NCBI GenBank assembly: GCA_024734555.1
Contig: JANPWX010000449.1
Span: 2,126,287 to 2,190,286 of the forward strand
From: Trochalopteron elliotii
Taxonomy: Eukaryota > Chordata > Aves > Passeriformes > Leiothrichidae
DNA: 64,000 nt
Reading direction: 5' to 3'
Position numbers and translations under genes: made by a program. Every line of letters starts with the position of its first letter. Position 1 is the stretch's first letter. Shown here piece by piece: positions 26,715 through 37,363 of this stretch. Below the pieces are notes generated by a model that saw only the letters and a list, made by a program, of their open reading frames with translations, did no database searches and was not told where the DNA came from.

Positions 26715-28812
26715 GGGTTCAAAGACCCACTGGCTATAAAAGATTTTCCATTTTAATATATTCTTGTGTCATTCTTCAGTTAGATGTAGTTGCATTGCTC
26801 TTATTGATGATCCCTCCCTTCTTACATTTCTCAATATTCACCAAGTTGCTTTGCACAGGATTTTACTATTATTTCCACTTCTACTTTTACTCTGTGTTGC
26901 AATATGGTGAGAATCTTCACTGATTATTTACTTAAGAATTTTTTGAAATCACCTGCAAGTTTTGCTTGTATTTGAACATGAAAACTGACATTAATTTATC
27001 TCAGTGATAAACTAATGTAAAAGTGAATATGGACACATGCAGCTTTTCCAGGAGAATTTTTGTCTGTTTTTTTTTCCCACAGATATTTTTTCCCACAGAT
27101 ATTTTTTACATATCTGACTATTTGAAGCTCAAATTGCAAAGATATTTGTCTCTGTTCCCCTTGAGAAAGACTCCCAATTTAGGTTCCTGAATTCAGGTAC
27201 TTAACATCAGACGCTATTTAATTCAGACCCTGACACCTGTTACAAGAAACTCACTGAAAATGTTAAATGAATTTCACTTCTGAGGGACAGATTTATCAAG
27301 TCAGTAAAAAATGTTAATAGAACTCTAAACTGATTTTTAGAAATACTCAGTTATCATATGCATAACTTTGTTTTTTCAGGCTGAGGTTCATTAGCTGTGA
27401 GGACTCCATGAATCAGGATGCAAGCATGGTTCAGAGCATGAGTTTTGATTATTATTATTCAAGATGGATAGATCCATATTGTGTGTGCCAAACACAAAAG
27501 CTCTTTTGGACTCCTTTTTAAGTTGGGTTGTTTTTTAGTTTTTAATCTAGTGACAACTTCCTACAGGAGGCAATCTCTGGGGTGTGCTTAGCCACTCCAG
27601 AACACATTTCATTCCACTTCCCTTTACATGTTTAACATAGTGACAAAACAAACTCTTTAAATCTAGAACTACATTCACATCTACCTTGCAATAACAGAAG
27701 CATTGTTTCTTATGGGTTTAAGATCACTTGGAACAGCCCCTTGGGGTATTAATGATTGATTGGAATCTGTTGCTTTTATTTCCCTTTATTGCAATCAGTT
27801 TGTCATATTTCATTGAAGTGAGGAAGAGCCAGGCTTTTAACTTCTTGGTCTGTTAAAAAAAAAAAAAAACAAAAAACCTAGACTTGCTAAATTTATTATT
27901 TATATTTGTTAAATTTTACTGCAGGTAGTTTAAAAGGGCCATGGGTTGTGGGCATTTAAGAACCTAAGTTTTGATAAATAAGTAGCTCCCAGACAGTAAG
28001 TGGTTATTACACATGATGTGTTTCACAGCAAGTTTCCATAGAAATATGATTTGTACTGCCCATTAAAAGTTCAGTGTCATTGCTCTTTTATCAAGGCAAG
28101 CTACATCACATTACTTCACATATTGTATGGAATGCTGTAGGAGAGGAAAGATACTTGGAAAATAACATTGAGTAGCTGCAATGCAATTATTAATTACCTT
28201 ACAATAATCTGAAAAAGTATTTTTTAATTCTTGAAAATGGAATTTAGACTCCAAGTCATGTATGTCTAGAAGGAAATCCCAATATCTTGTTTATCTTCAT
28301 TTTCAACAGAAGTGAGTGGTGCAAGGCTATGGGAGAAAAAAGCCAACAAACTTGAAGTATTCCTAAAATAGATAAATAAATAAGGGTTTTTTGCTGATAT
28401 ATATGAAGCATGTGATGTGATTTTCCTGATTCAGTACACACCAAAATGCAAAGTTATTTTTTCCAAAAATATGTTCTGTGAGACATCTTGTGCAATGAGA
28501 TCATATGAATCACTTCCTAATTAAAGTAAGTCTTCCTTTTTAAACAATTATTAATTCCATTAAGAAGAACAACTAGTGTGCATTCAGCAGCATAGTGTCA
28601 CCAGTATATGAAATGATAAATATGAAAAGATTTTTTTCTATCTGTTTTATAGGTAAGCTAATTTTATAAAAAATGTTTGGAAAAGAGTGTTTCTGAAATG
28701 CTAATAGGTCTTTGAAAATTCTGTTTGGTCTTGTTCAGAATCTGGGATTTGAGAATTCAATGTGTTTAACTTTTATTCATTTATTCCCAAACCAGGATGT
28801 TTGTTAGATTTA
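26715..28812. other. Noncoding stretch, no gene seen
   Basis: It contains an adjacent duplication of CCCACAGATATTTTT (27076-27090 and 27092-27106), an A15 run at 27855-27869, and otherwise nothing I can identify. Confidence 0.55.
27071..27106. repeat. Short tandem duplication
   Basis: The 15-base sequence CCCACAGATATTTTT occurs at 27076-27090 and again, separated by a single T, at 27092-27106. This is a simple 16-bp-period duplication, probably recent because both copies are identical. Confidence 0.75.
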
Positions 28813-29186
28813 TGTACGTTGGACTAGGCTGTGTCTTTACAGACCTCTCTTTTACAGATAAAGATTACAGTTTTGGATAAGAAAAACTTACTGGAAACAG
28901 CAATAAGGTAAGCAAACTAAGAGTAACAGGAACAATATTATTAATGAAATGTGTAAGAAAAAAGAAACTTTACACTGAAAGCCCCTGACAATAAAAAAAA
29001 TACTGGACTCCATCTGCCGTCTTCCTTCAACTGGAAGGAACCCCATCTCCTCAGAAGAGAGAGTGAGTCCCTTCCTACCACCCCTGGCAATGAGAATAGG
29101 TGATCTAGAATAATATCCAGGCCGTGGACATGCCCCCTCCTGGCTACTGCAGAAAAATTAACCCTGTCCTGGCTGGAACCAGGACA
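28813..29186 (-). mobile_element. Degenerate endogenous-retrovirus LTR, minus strand
   Basis: Read on the minus strand, the element starts at 29186 with TGTCCTGGTTCCAGC, followed by GGACAGGGTTAATTTTTC and CTGGATATTATTC. This order is typical of a widespread avian LTR type whose 5' end begins TGTCCTGGTT, a family commonly described as ERVL-like. Further on, a TTATT-rich segment and a GTTTTTCTTATCC-like stretch correspond to the expected 3' half. The proposed 3' end (ACGTACA, at 28813) is less secure. No target-site duplication is visible and no internal retroviral coding sequence adjoins it, so it is an old, eroded solo LTR or fragment. Confidence 0.62.
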
Positions 29187-32100
29187 CTGGCACAGAACAG
29201 ATACAATGGACCAAGCTTCTCTGGCATAATATACATTTATTTACAAACAAGATCCAGACTTCATTTTACTTGTCCCTATTATACTAAGGAAATACTATGT
29301 TAGGACACAAGATTAAAAAATATTTTAAGTTACTTTCTCAAGATAAGTGCAACTGTCTCCTTTTATGGGCAGGCCTTTTTTGATGAAAACCAACACAATT
29401 CTCCTGAAGACGATTAAAAAAAAAATGCTAACAATTAGACAGTTAAATTTTCTACCTCTGCCTTTCTTTAATGAATAATAAAGAGAAGACAGACAAAGGC
29501 ACTAATGAAGAAATTTATCATAGAATATACACAAAATCTGAATAATCAAATAAAAAAATCAAACTCACTCTTGTTTATGTCCCTCACTACTGCTAAATCT
29601 AGTGCTAAAATTGTGCATATGACTGCCGAGAAATTACATTACTTTGTATGGAAGCCATATATACAGCTCTTGACACACCAGATTATAATTAAGGCATGCT
29701 TTTTTTTTTTTTTTTGTAATCGTTATGGCTAAAACAGTAATTTAATCTTTAATATTTTATTGTTATTTAGATATGGTGCATTCAAGGGTATCCTGTTAGG
29801 AAATGGTATGGGATTCAATATGGGGAGGAAAAAGATGATGATATAGCTTTAATTATGTTTGAATATACATTAATACATTAATACATTAACATATTAATAT
29901 ATTAATATACATGCTCCTACAAGAATTAATCAAATAGTTGTTTTCCTGGTGCATAAACTTACAAAGATGGCAATCAAAGCCAGTCAATAGCAACAATGTG
30001 CTCTCTTCTAATCTATTATTTACTGTTCCTTTACACTTTTGAAAAATGATCCTTTTGATGCTTTTTATCAGTTAGTTTCATTCTTACAATAAAGTAGATC
30101 ACATCTGAAAATGCTGCCTTTGTAAACTTTGAATTACATGAGTATGTTCATCCATCATGGTGAATTATAAAGTCTCAAACAGACACTTGGCTAAGCAAAC
30201 CAGTAAAGATATGGATGGATTTTTTAAAAGTACTTCAGAAAGATGGTTTTTTTTTAAATTTTAAATTTTCTTTATAGGAATGCCATATGATTTCACTCTA
30301 TTTCATTCTTCTCAAATAGCTGAGGCTTTACACTTTTTGATTTAATTTTAGCTATAACAGGACACAACCTATTGCAGTCAGAAACAGGATAGTATGTTTA
30401 CTTGTTTACTTTTGCACCATCTCTTGGCAGAAATATCAATTTTGTTTTCCACAGAAGTGACCTTTCTTAAGGAATAGGCACTGGAACAAAACACAGGCTT
30501 TTCTCTAGCAAAGGCAGCTGGAGTTAAAAATGTTAGATTTTGGTTACACCTGGGACATCTCATCAATCACTGAGACATAGGAGTGAACTCTATTTTAACT
30601 AAGTGATATAAAAATTAAATACATTCTTTTTTCAATACCTTATAAGGAAGCAGCAGTCTTTCACAGGTTTGGTAGAACACAACCCATGTGCCTTACATTT
30701 GCAAATGCTATATGTGATGATAAAGTAATACAAAACTGAGGGCAAGACAAATCCTGAACTAAAAGGCTTTTTAGTTCTGGACCTTTATTGCATGAGATCA
30801 AAATATAAAGCTCAAGTGATAAGCAGATGGACTCAAAACTCATTGGTCTACTTTGAAAGTAGCATTGATTTCTTCCCGTAGCATTTCTGTTTTGTCCAAC
30901 ACTTGTAAGAAAGATAAGTAGTTTATTTTTGGTTTTTTTCAAATATCAACAGATTCCTTGCTGCATGAATATCAAATATTTCTGTTATATAGCTATGCAT
31001 GTACAGAAGAAGGAATTCTAACAAAAGAAGACATGTACACTGTGGATGTCTTCATCTAGAGTAGTTTTCCTAGACTTGTCTTACGTATATTTATTGATCA
31101 TCATCCATCTCACTTTAAGGCATTTGTTGAAGACAAAATTAGATGGATTATGTCCTAAAAGTGTTTTTCTTCTCTTCTTTAGGAAGGGAGCCTAGGGTTA
31201 CATGCATGTATATAAATGAATAGAACTAGATGTAGGCGGTTAGGTGAATACCCATTTTACTTGGGTGAAGTTCTTGTTAAAAGATTATTGTAGATATAAA
31301 TACTCATTAATGTAAATTAGAATAGCTCTATTGACCAGAAAAAAGCAAGATGGTTGGTTATACAAGGAAGAGAAGATACAATTTTTATCCAAAACCACAG
31401 AAATTTTCACAATCTCGATATGACCATAAACAAATCATTTTAAAGAAATGGGTAGTATGACACATTTTATCATACACTCTTTTTTAAAAAAAATGAATTA
31501 TTAGGAAGTACAAACATACATACTAAAAGTAAGAATTAACTGATACTGAGCTGAGCTTTTGACCAGACTGTTCTTCTTTTGACCTCAGCAGGAAACTGCA
31601 GTAGGGAAGGAAAGGATTTCTGTTGTGTCCACTAGAACTGATCCTCTCATTTCTGTGCAGAGTGAATACTGCCATCCTCAGAGGGCAGACTTGCAGCACT
31701 TTGCATATTAAACACCCCAGGCATGCTTCTTGCTCTTTAAAAAAGTGTCTAAAACATTTTTTCCACTGTCATGACTTCATGATCTGCAAAACAGACTTTT
31801 ATTTTTATCATTTGCCTCCTTCTACTATAGCAGTTTATGTTGTAGTGCCTCTGGGAGAACAGCTTTGCCTCCTTAATCTTACTACACTGTAATTTATCCT
31901 TTGAGGTGATAGTCCCTATAAACTTTAAACCTGTATCGAACTAGATTTAAAAAATGCTTATCCTCTAAAAATACTGAGGACTAAAGAAACTATTTGTGCA
32001 AACCTGAAGTAATTAATCATAAAAAAATGCATGAAGAAAAATATATACTTTTAAATACTTTAAATAATTAGAATTTTAATACATTATATTTTTCATTAAA

Positions 32101-34591
32101 CTTTAATAGAAAATATTAAAGCTTAATCTTTTAGAATATGCTTTACTAAACATGAAGTTTGAAACAAAAAACATTCTGAACCAAGAAAACAAAATATTAT
32201 CAGTAAAAATATAAAACTACTCTTCTGGGATAGTTAGGTTTTTAAATTAATTTTTTAAGGCGTTTTATTATTGCTTTATCACAAAGGTGAATTTTTTTTT
32301 CATATTTAGGAGGTTTTTTCAGGAAAAAAATAATTTAATGAAATTGTAAATGGCAAGAATAATAAGATAGTTGACCATAGTAGGATTACCTAGGATATCA
32401 GTGGATATTGATATTAGACTGGCATAATGACCTTCTGCTATATCATCTTGCCTATCTTACTATGAAGTCTCACCCCAAGATTTCCTTTCTATGCCTGTCT
32501 TCATGATCTTTTATCTGTGAAAGTGTCAGAAGCACCACTTTTTCCCTCTTATTGTAGTTAAACCTTTTCGTCATGAGAAATACTTCCAGATTCTCCTACA
32601 TCAAATATAGTATCACAGATGATATACTATTCAGAACTATGATTCTCAGTATTGTTATTCTGAACTGTGCACACCCCAAAACTATCTGCTTTGAGTAGAT
32701 ATCCCTTCTGGTATTTGGAGTTAACTTCTGACAGCTCTGGGTTCCGAATAATTCACATTCTTATCAGCATCTCTAGTAACATATCTATAAACTGAAGAGA
32801 TTTTTTTAACTTTCTCTTAATTTTTTTTAAAATTCTCCTTTCTTTGTAACAATTGAATGATCTCTAATATATGTATATGTATATAGTTACATTTTTTTAA
32901 CTTACATTTATAATAAAGAGAAGAAAGTTATGGTTTATCTTTACCAGATGGTGCAGTCTTTGTGAAGATATTTATACAACATTCTTGAAATAATGTGCAT
33001 GTTTTAAAATGTTAATATGCATTCTTTGCAGCCCAGAAAAATAAAAAAAAATCCATATTTAACTACCCATCTCCTCTGAAATGAGTTTTCAGTGAATGAT
33101 CTGAAAGTTTTCAATACCTGTTGATACAACTGGAAAGAAATACACTACATTTTCATATGGAATGTTGAAGTTTTAATGAGTCGGGCAGCATAGAAAGAAC
33201 AAAACATTAAGATCTGCCAGGAGGAAAATAATGCTACCATTTTTTTTTTACTTAACAACCAAGCTTTTTAATATTTTATATACTTGCTGTAAATAAACCT
33301 AAAGCTTCTCCTTATTCCACATTTATCTGGTTTAGACACCAGAAGGAACTGAGCAAATGCTCTCATCTCATTGTGATGTATGATGGATACACCTCATGGC
33401 TATTCTTAAAATCCCAGAATTGTTGGAATTCAACCAGGTCACTGCTCCATCAATTGCTGATAGATATTCTGTCATTGTCATGCCTTATCTCACCATGCTC
33501 AATGATGTTGAGCTCTCAGAAACATATTTCAGCAGTAAATGATTCAGTAAGCAGAGAGAAATATAGAAAGCTTTTTATATGCTCAAAACTGGGCACTAAG
33601 TATGCAGGAAAGCTGATATATATTTTTTTTTTCTCGTAGCATCTGAACTTACCCTCTGTTTTCTATGCAGCTCTCTTCCTGGGTATATGCTGGGAGACAA
33701 AACACCTGACCATATCCTTAACCTCATTGCAAATCACTGCTGGGTTTTGTCTGGATTATATCTGTCCCAGAGGTAGAGGATGTGTCTACAGCAGCATTTT
33801 AATTCTAAAAAAGAGTGCACGTTTTAACTGGATCTCCTTGTCGTTCCCCTTAACTGTGCTTTGAGTAACACCCCAGAGCAGGCTTGGCTAATATGAACTG
33901 GGCTCCTGTTGGAGGAACTACCCTCATGTTTCAGTAGCACATTTAATGCAGTGTAACAGTTAGTAAGCGTTCATGAATACAAACTTTCTTACATAGGTAG
34001 GAACCTAATTTGTAAGAAGCGCTTAACTTTTTCTCAAGCTGTGATTTGTAATGTAGAGAGCAATGCAAGAGCTGCAAGTGACACTGCTGCTGCCTACTAG
34101 TCCAGCTCTGTTTTCTTAGCTGATTTGTTTCCACTAAAAGCAAAAAAACTCCAAGAATTTCAGGTCTTTTCCAAATCAATTGGAAATCAGGTCTTAACAA
34201 TTCAATTATATTTCTTAAGATTAGTGTCTTCACCAGTTATTTTAAAGCCACTGGTATTGTGTTTTCTTTGGGTCCTAATCCTCCGTCATATGTTTATGCT
34301 TTCTCCATTGTTTGTAATCTCACTTATTAGTATCTTATGATCATGTCAGTTCCTTCATGAATAGCACAATGTTTTATTTTGTCAAATCCTTTGCATTATT
34401 TTGCATTTAAAAGAATCACAGAAACCATGCTGTGAACTCAGTCACATAATGAATTTTATGGAAGCTCTATCAAGACAGGTGATATTTGGAATTTTTATTT
34501 ACTGGAAGAATGTGATGTTTTTATATGAGAATATGAGGTAGAAGCTCTGTGTGCGTTTTTCTGATACTTAGTTCCAGTGTGGAAGTTTAGA
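29187..34591. other. AT-rich noncoding stretch, no gene seen
   Basis: More than 5 kb without a supportable gene. It contains T16 at 29700-29715 and an AT tandem at 29864-29911. Reading frames of up to 96 codons (for example on the minus strand at 33943-34233) show no domain and overlap frames on the other strand. Confidence 0.55.
29864..29911. repeat. ATACATTA-type short tandem repeat
   Basis: About five imperfect head-to-tail copies of an 8-9 bp unit (TACATTAA, drifting to TATTAATA) run across this patch. Ordinary low-complexity DNA. Confidence 0.75.
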
Positions 34592-34636
34592 TTTTGTTTT
34601 GTTTTGTTTTGTTTTGTTTTGTTTTGTTTTGTTTTG

Positions 34637-34667
<31 letters not shown>
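34592..34667. repeat. (GTTTT)n pentanucleotide microsatellite
   Basis: About 15 pentanucleotide units run without interruption from a leading TTTT at 34592 to a terminal T-run at 34667. The array is pure, so it is probably length-polymorphic. It lies about 200 bp from the boundary of the LTR at 34867. Confidence 0.97.
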
Positions 34668-34674
34668 CGTGAGA

Positions 34675-34693
34675 GTGTGTATGTGTGTGTGTT
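34675..34693. repeat. (TG)n microsatellite
   Basis: About nine GT dinucleotides with one A interruption, lying almost directly after the (GTTTT)n array. Confidence 0.85.
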
Positions 34694-34728
34694 TCAATAA
34701 AGTCAATTATTCTGGTGTGACATCAGAC

Positions 34729-34765
34729 TACATTATGGTAGTAGCATGTACTACTACATAATGTA
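34729..34765. repeat. Inverted repeat, 15-16 bp arms, 6-base loop
   Basis: The left arm TACATTATGGTAGTAG (34729-34744) and right arm CTACTACATAATGTA (34751-34765) are reverse complements apart from one bulged base. They are separated by CATGTA. They can form a hairpin or cruciform. No protein-coding or RNA gene is associated with it. Confidence 0.85.
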
Positions 34766-34772
34766 CTACTAC

Positions 34773-34794
34773 TACAATACTGCATAGTATTGTA
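34773..34794. repeat. Perfect 9-bp inverted repeat, 4-base loop
   Basis: TACAATACT (34773-34781) and AGTATTGTA (34786-34794) are exact reverse complements around the loop GCAT. It lies only seven bases after the larger inverted repeat at 34729-34765. There is no T-run after it that would suggest an RNA terminator, and eukaryotic context makes that unlikely in any case. Confidence 0.85.
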
Positions 34795-34861
34795 TATGTA
34801 TAGTTACAAAAAAGTCAAACGTTGTAATGGGTGAAATGCAATGAAGCAATAAAAATTAAAT

Positions 34862-34866
34862 GTAAT
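34862..34866. repeat. Target-site duplication, left copy (GTAAT)
   Basis: GTAAT immediately precedes the LTR terminal TG. The partner at 35649-35653 is GTACT. Four of five bases match, consistent with one mutation since insertion. Confidence 0.6.
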
Positions 34867-34972
34867 TGTTAACATACCAAAGTTGGTCTGTGTTTGTTAA
34901 GATGAGAATAGTGAGATGCTTCCGCAGGAATAAAGGTGCAAATGAAATGATATGCCAAAGTCAATAACACAT

Positions 34973-34978
34973 TTTATT
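34973..34978 (-). terminator. LTR polyadenylation signal (AATAAA)
   Basis: The plus strand TTTATT is AATAAA on the minus strand. It lies about 106 bp before the 3' end of the LTR, the usual position at the R/U5 side. It could terminate leftward transcripts. Confidence 0.6.
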
Positions 34979-35151
34979 TAACAACGAATCTGAAGTAGAG
35001 AGAGAGAAAGAGATATAAAAGATGGAGCAGAGAAAGAGAAAGATCAAGCAGAAGACAGCCATAGTCCATGTGTCCAGCAGTGTGCTGTTTGTATTTCCTC
35101 ACACTGGGCTTCTCGATGGTGAGGGTTCTGAGGTCATTCAAAATTTTTTGC

Positions 35152-35164
35152 CTATTTATATATT
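35152..35164 (-). promoter_or_regulatory. LTR TATA box
   Basis: On the minus strand this reads AATATATAAATAGG, a good TATA box placed about 180 bp before the AATAAA of the same LTR. Transcription from it would run leftward, away from U3. Activity today is unknown. Confidence 0.6.
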
Positions 35165-35648
35165 TTAGCAAACAAAGCTGATTTCAGCACAGTTGCTGAG
35201 TTACCTTTCCTTGTGGCTCTTTAATTCTGCATTGTTTGTGTCTGTTATCAGCAATACATTCTTTTCACCCTAGGTCTGAGATAACACCCAGACAACAGTG
35301 CCAGGTTTATCTAATCTCTGGTGTGAGGGCTTACCCACAAAAGGCATATTGGGGTGGGGGGCAGGTGGTTCTGTGATGTGTTGGTGGTCACAGATTCCCT
35401 CTGTCCCATAGCTTGGGGTAATCTTTCTTTGACTGTGATATGTGTATGAGCAGTTACCTCCCTGCCCAGTTTGGCAGTGGGAATTTTTGTCTGGATAAGT
35501 TACCAGGATGTGCCAGTCAGACCTCACCTGTACCAGGCCTAAAGTTACCACCATCCTGTCTCTACATTCTGTGCTTATCTCATGGCAAAGTCCTTATGTG
35601 GCCTAAACAGTGTTTGAGACAGACAACTGTGCTCTGTAAGTCCTTACA

Positions 35649-35653
35649 GTACT
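35649..35653. repeat. Target-site duplication, right copy (GTACT)
   Basis: GTACT immediately follows the LTR terminal CA and pairs with GTAAT at 34862-34866. Confidence 0.6.
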
Positions 35654-37040
35654 TTAAGAACAAAAAATAAAAGCTTAAATGATTCTTTTTAACTTTCCTC
35701 AGATCAAACTTTTGTCAAGTCAAAATTAGTCAGTTTCATTTTTAACAAACCTGATTTTTGAAACAAAGCTCTTTCACCAATGATTTTTCAGCCAACTGTA
35801 TTTGAGAGCAAAACTAACAACTCTGGGAAAGTTTTTCTAATTGATGACATAGACTTGAATTAATTAATTTAGCTGTAAACAATTCCTACATTTTTACCAT
35901 AACCATGGAAATTCTACAGATATGTTATCTTGACTATTTCTTGATTTCAGAGTACATCAATAATAACTTTGTATATTATTATGGAACCACAAGGTACTGG
36001 GAAGGTAAGCTCACAAAAGACACAAAGTAACAGTGTTTCTTCATCCCCATTTTTGAGAATTAATTTAGTTTCAGCATCTTAATTATAATATCTGATAGTT
36101 ATACAGATATCTTATAAACTAAAACAAAGATCTGTTTATTCTACATACACAGTTGCACTGCAACCAGCTGTTCATTTTAGAAGCTCAGGAAGACTTTTAT
36201 CTTCTAATAGTGTTCCTTGCCCTTATAAACATTTATCTTTGGTGTATTTCATAGTGGTATTTTCTCTGAATTCTCAGGAGAGAGCAGTATTTTTAAAATT
36301 ATTTTCCTCTATTTCATAGATTCAGTTATGTTTATTTTTTTACAGATGTTGCAACTAAGAATTGAGTGATACCTCAGCAGTTACAGATCTACTTGTAACT
36401 GATTTTTGCTTCATACTGAGGAGATCTGAACATAAGTGTCAGTGGTTTTTATCATATGAAACTGAGAGCTGGATTTTACTCAACTTAGAGCAGCTGTTGG
36501 GTATCTAAAAGTATTTGTTAACATTTTTAGAGAGACAAAGACGGGTACTTTGCTGCAGCTTGCACTTCTGTAAATCACATATTTGAACTTAACAAAGGGT
36601 ATGGAATTATAATAAAAGTTTCATGACATGATGCACTGTGGACATGATCCATATCCCACTGAAGCTAGAAGGAGATCTGTAATTGATTTAATTGGAAACT
36701 GGAACTGTTCTTATCAGTCATCCATAAGTAGGAGAATCGTAGAAGCTTTTAGATAACAATGCTGATACGTTTGATGCTGAGGTGTTCTGCATGTTAATGA
36801 AAATTTGCTGATGGTGCCATGTCTGTAGATATTTTTTTAGTATCTTTTTATTTATATAGAAGACTATGTTTCTGAAACTTCCAAACCTTGCCTTTGTGCT
36901 GCTAGTCTGAAGAAATAAGGTCATTTTGTATAAATTCCTGCATTCATTGGGATTTACAGAGCAACTTGCTCTGAGGATCTCGACTCCTACAAGAAGTGCA
37001 TTTTGATTGCATAGACAACCTCCCATTTTTTTTGGTTGAA
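35654..37040. other. AT-rich noncoding spacer between two LTRs
   Basis: About 1.4 kb without a gene. It does not contain retroviral coding sequence, so the two flanking LTRs are not the two ends of one provirus. They also have unrelated sequences and lengths. Confidence 0.65.
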
Positions 37041-37046
37041 TATCAC
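37041..37046. repeat. Target-site duplication, left copy (TATCAC)
   Basis: TATCAC directly precedes the LTR terminal TG and is identical to 37358-37363. Confidence 0.85.
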
Positions 37047-37357
37047 TGTTCACGACACGAAAGAACCACACTCACGTCAGGTTGAGAGGTGAGCAGAGAA
37101 AGAGGAAGTTTATTATGTTTTGGGGTTTAAATGGGATTTAGGATTTGATCAAGGATTGGGGATGAGAGGAACACCCCTCTGACCCCAGTGGTCAAACCAG
37201 CAGTCCAGCACAGAGAGGAATGTGTAAACAATCTACTTTTGTTTATGTTAAATGCCTGAGGAACTCCAGTAGAAATATGTAAACAAGATCAGAAAGCTGA
37301 AAGTCAGGGCGACAGTTGAAGGGAGAGGATCCATTTCTGATAAGACTTTGGCTCTCA
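37047..37357 (-). mobile_element. Solo LTR of an endogenous retrovirus, 311 bp, minus strand
   Basis: The element has TG...CA ends: on the minus strand it starts TGAGAGCCAAAG (37357) and ends GTGTCGTGAACA (37047). It is flanked by a perfect six-base duplication, TATCAC, at 37041-37046 and 37358-37363. A TATA-like ATTTAAA (about 37126-37132) is followed closely by AATAAA (37109-37114), then a CT-rich stretch and a CpG-bearing U5-like end. The very short gap between the TATA-like motif and the polyadenylation signal implies a short R region, as in several class II (beta/alpha-like) retroviruses. The six-base duplication also fits that class. No internal coding sequence is present. The intact duplication and clean ends suggest it is younger than the LTR at 28813. 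Confidence 0.88.
37109..37114 (-). terminator. LTR polyadenylation signal (AATAAA)
   Basis: The plus strand TTTATT reads AATAAA on the minus strand, 62 bases before the LTR 3' end. It may end leftward transcripts. Confidence 0.65.
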
Positions 37358-37363
37358 TATCAC
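37358..37363. repeat. Target-site duplication, right copy (TATCAC)
   Basis: TATCAC directly follows the LTR terminal CA and is identical to 37041-37046. Confidence 0.85.

Larger units (their letters stand above)
34867..35648 (-). mobile_element. Solo LTR of an endogenous retrovirus, 782 bp, minus strand
   Basis: On the minus strand the element starts TGTAAGGAC (35648) and ends GGTATGTTAACA (34867), so it has the TG...CA termini of retroviral LTRs. The flanking five bases are GTAAT (34862-34866) and GTACT (35649-35653), a target duplication with one mismatch. Five-base duplications are typical of ERVL-like and ERVK-unlike families, so the class is suggested, not proven. In the expected order along the minus strand are a TATATAAATAGG TATA box (35152-35164), a CT-rich transcribed segment and an AATAAA signal (34973-34978). 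This implies U3 of about 520 bp, R of about 170 bp and U5 of about 90 bp. No internal gag, pol or env sequence adjoins, as expected after recombination between two LTRs. Short open frames on both strands inside it are incidental. Confidence 0.78.

Noticed and set aside
36718..37071. 117-codon minus-strand open frame
   Set aside because: Its first codons lie inside the end of the solo LTR at 37047-37357 and the rest in unique AT-rich DNA. No family is recognised, so it is a chance fusion across an insertion boundary.
34862..37363. The two LTRs considered as the ends of one provirus
   Set aside because: They are unrelated in sequence and length (782 and 311 bp), each has its own flanking duplication, and no gag, pol or env sequence lies between them.
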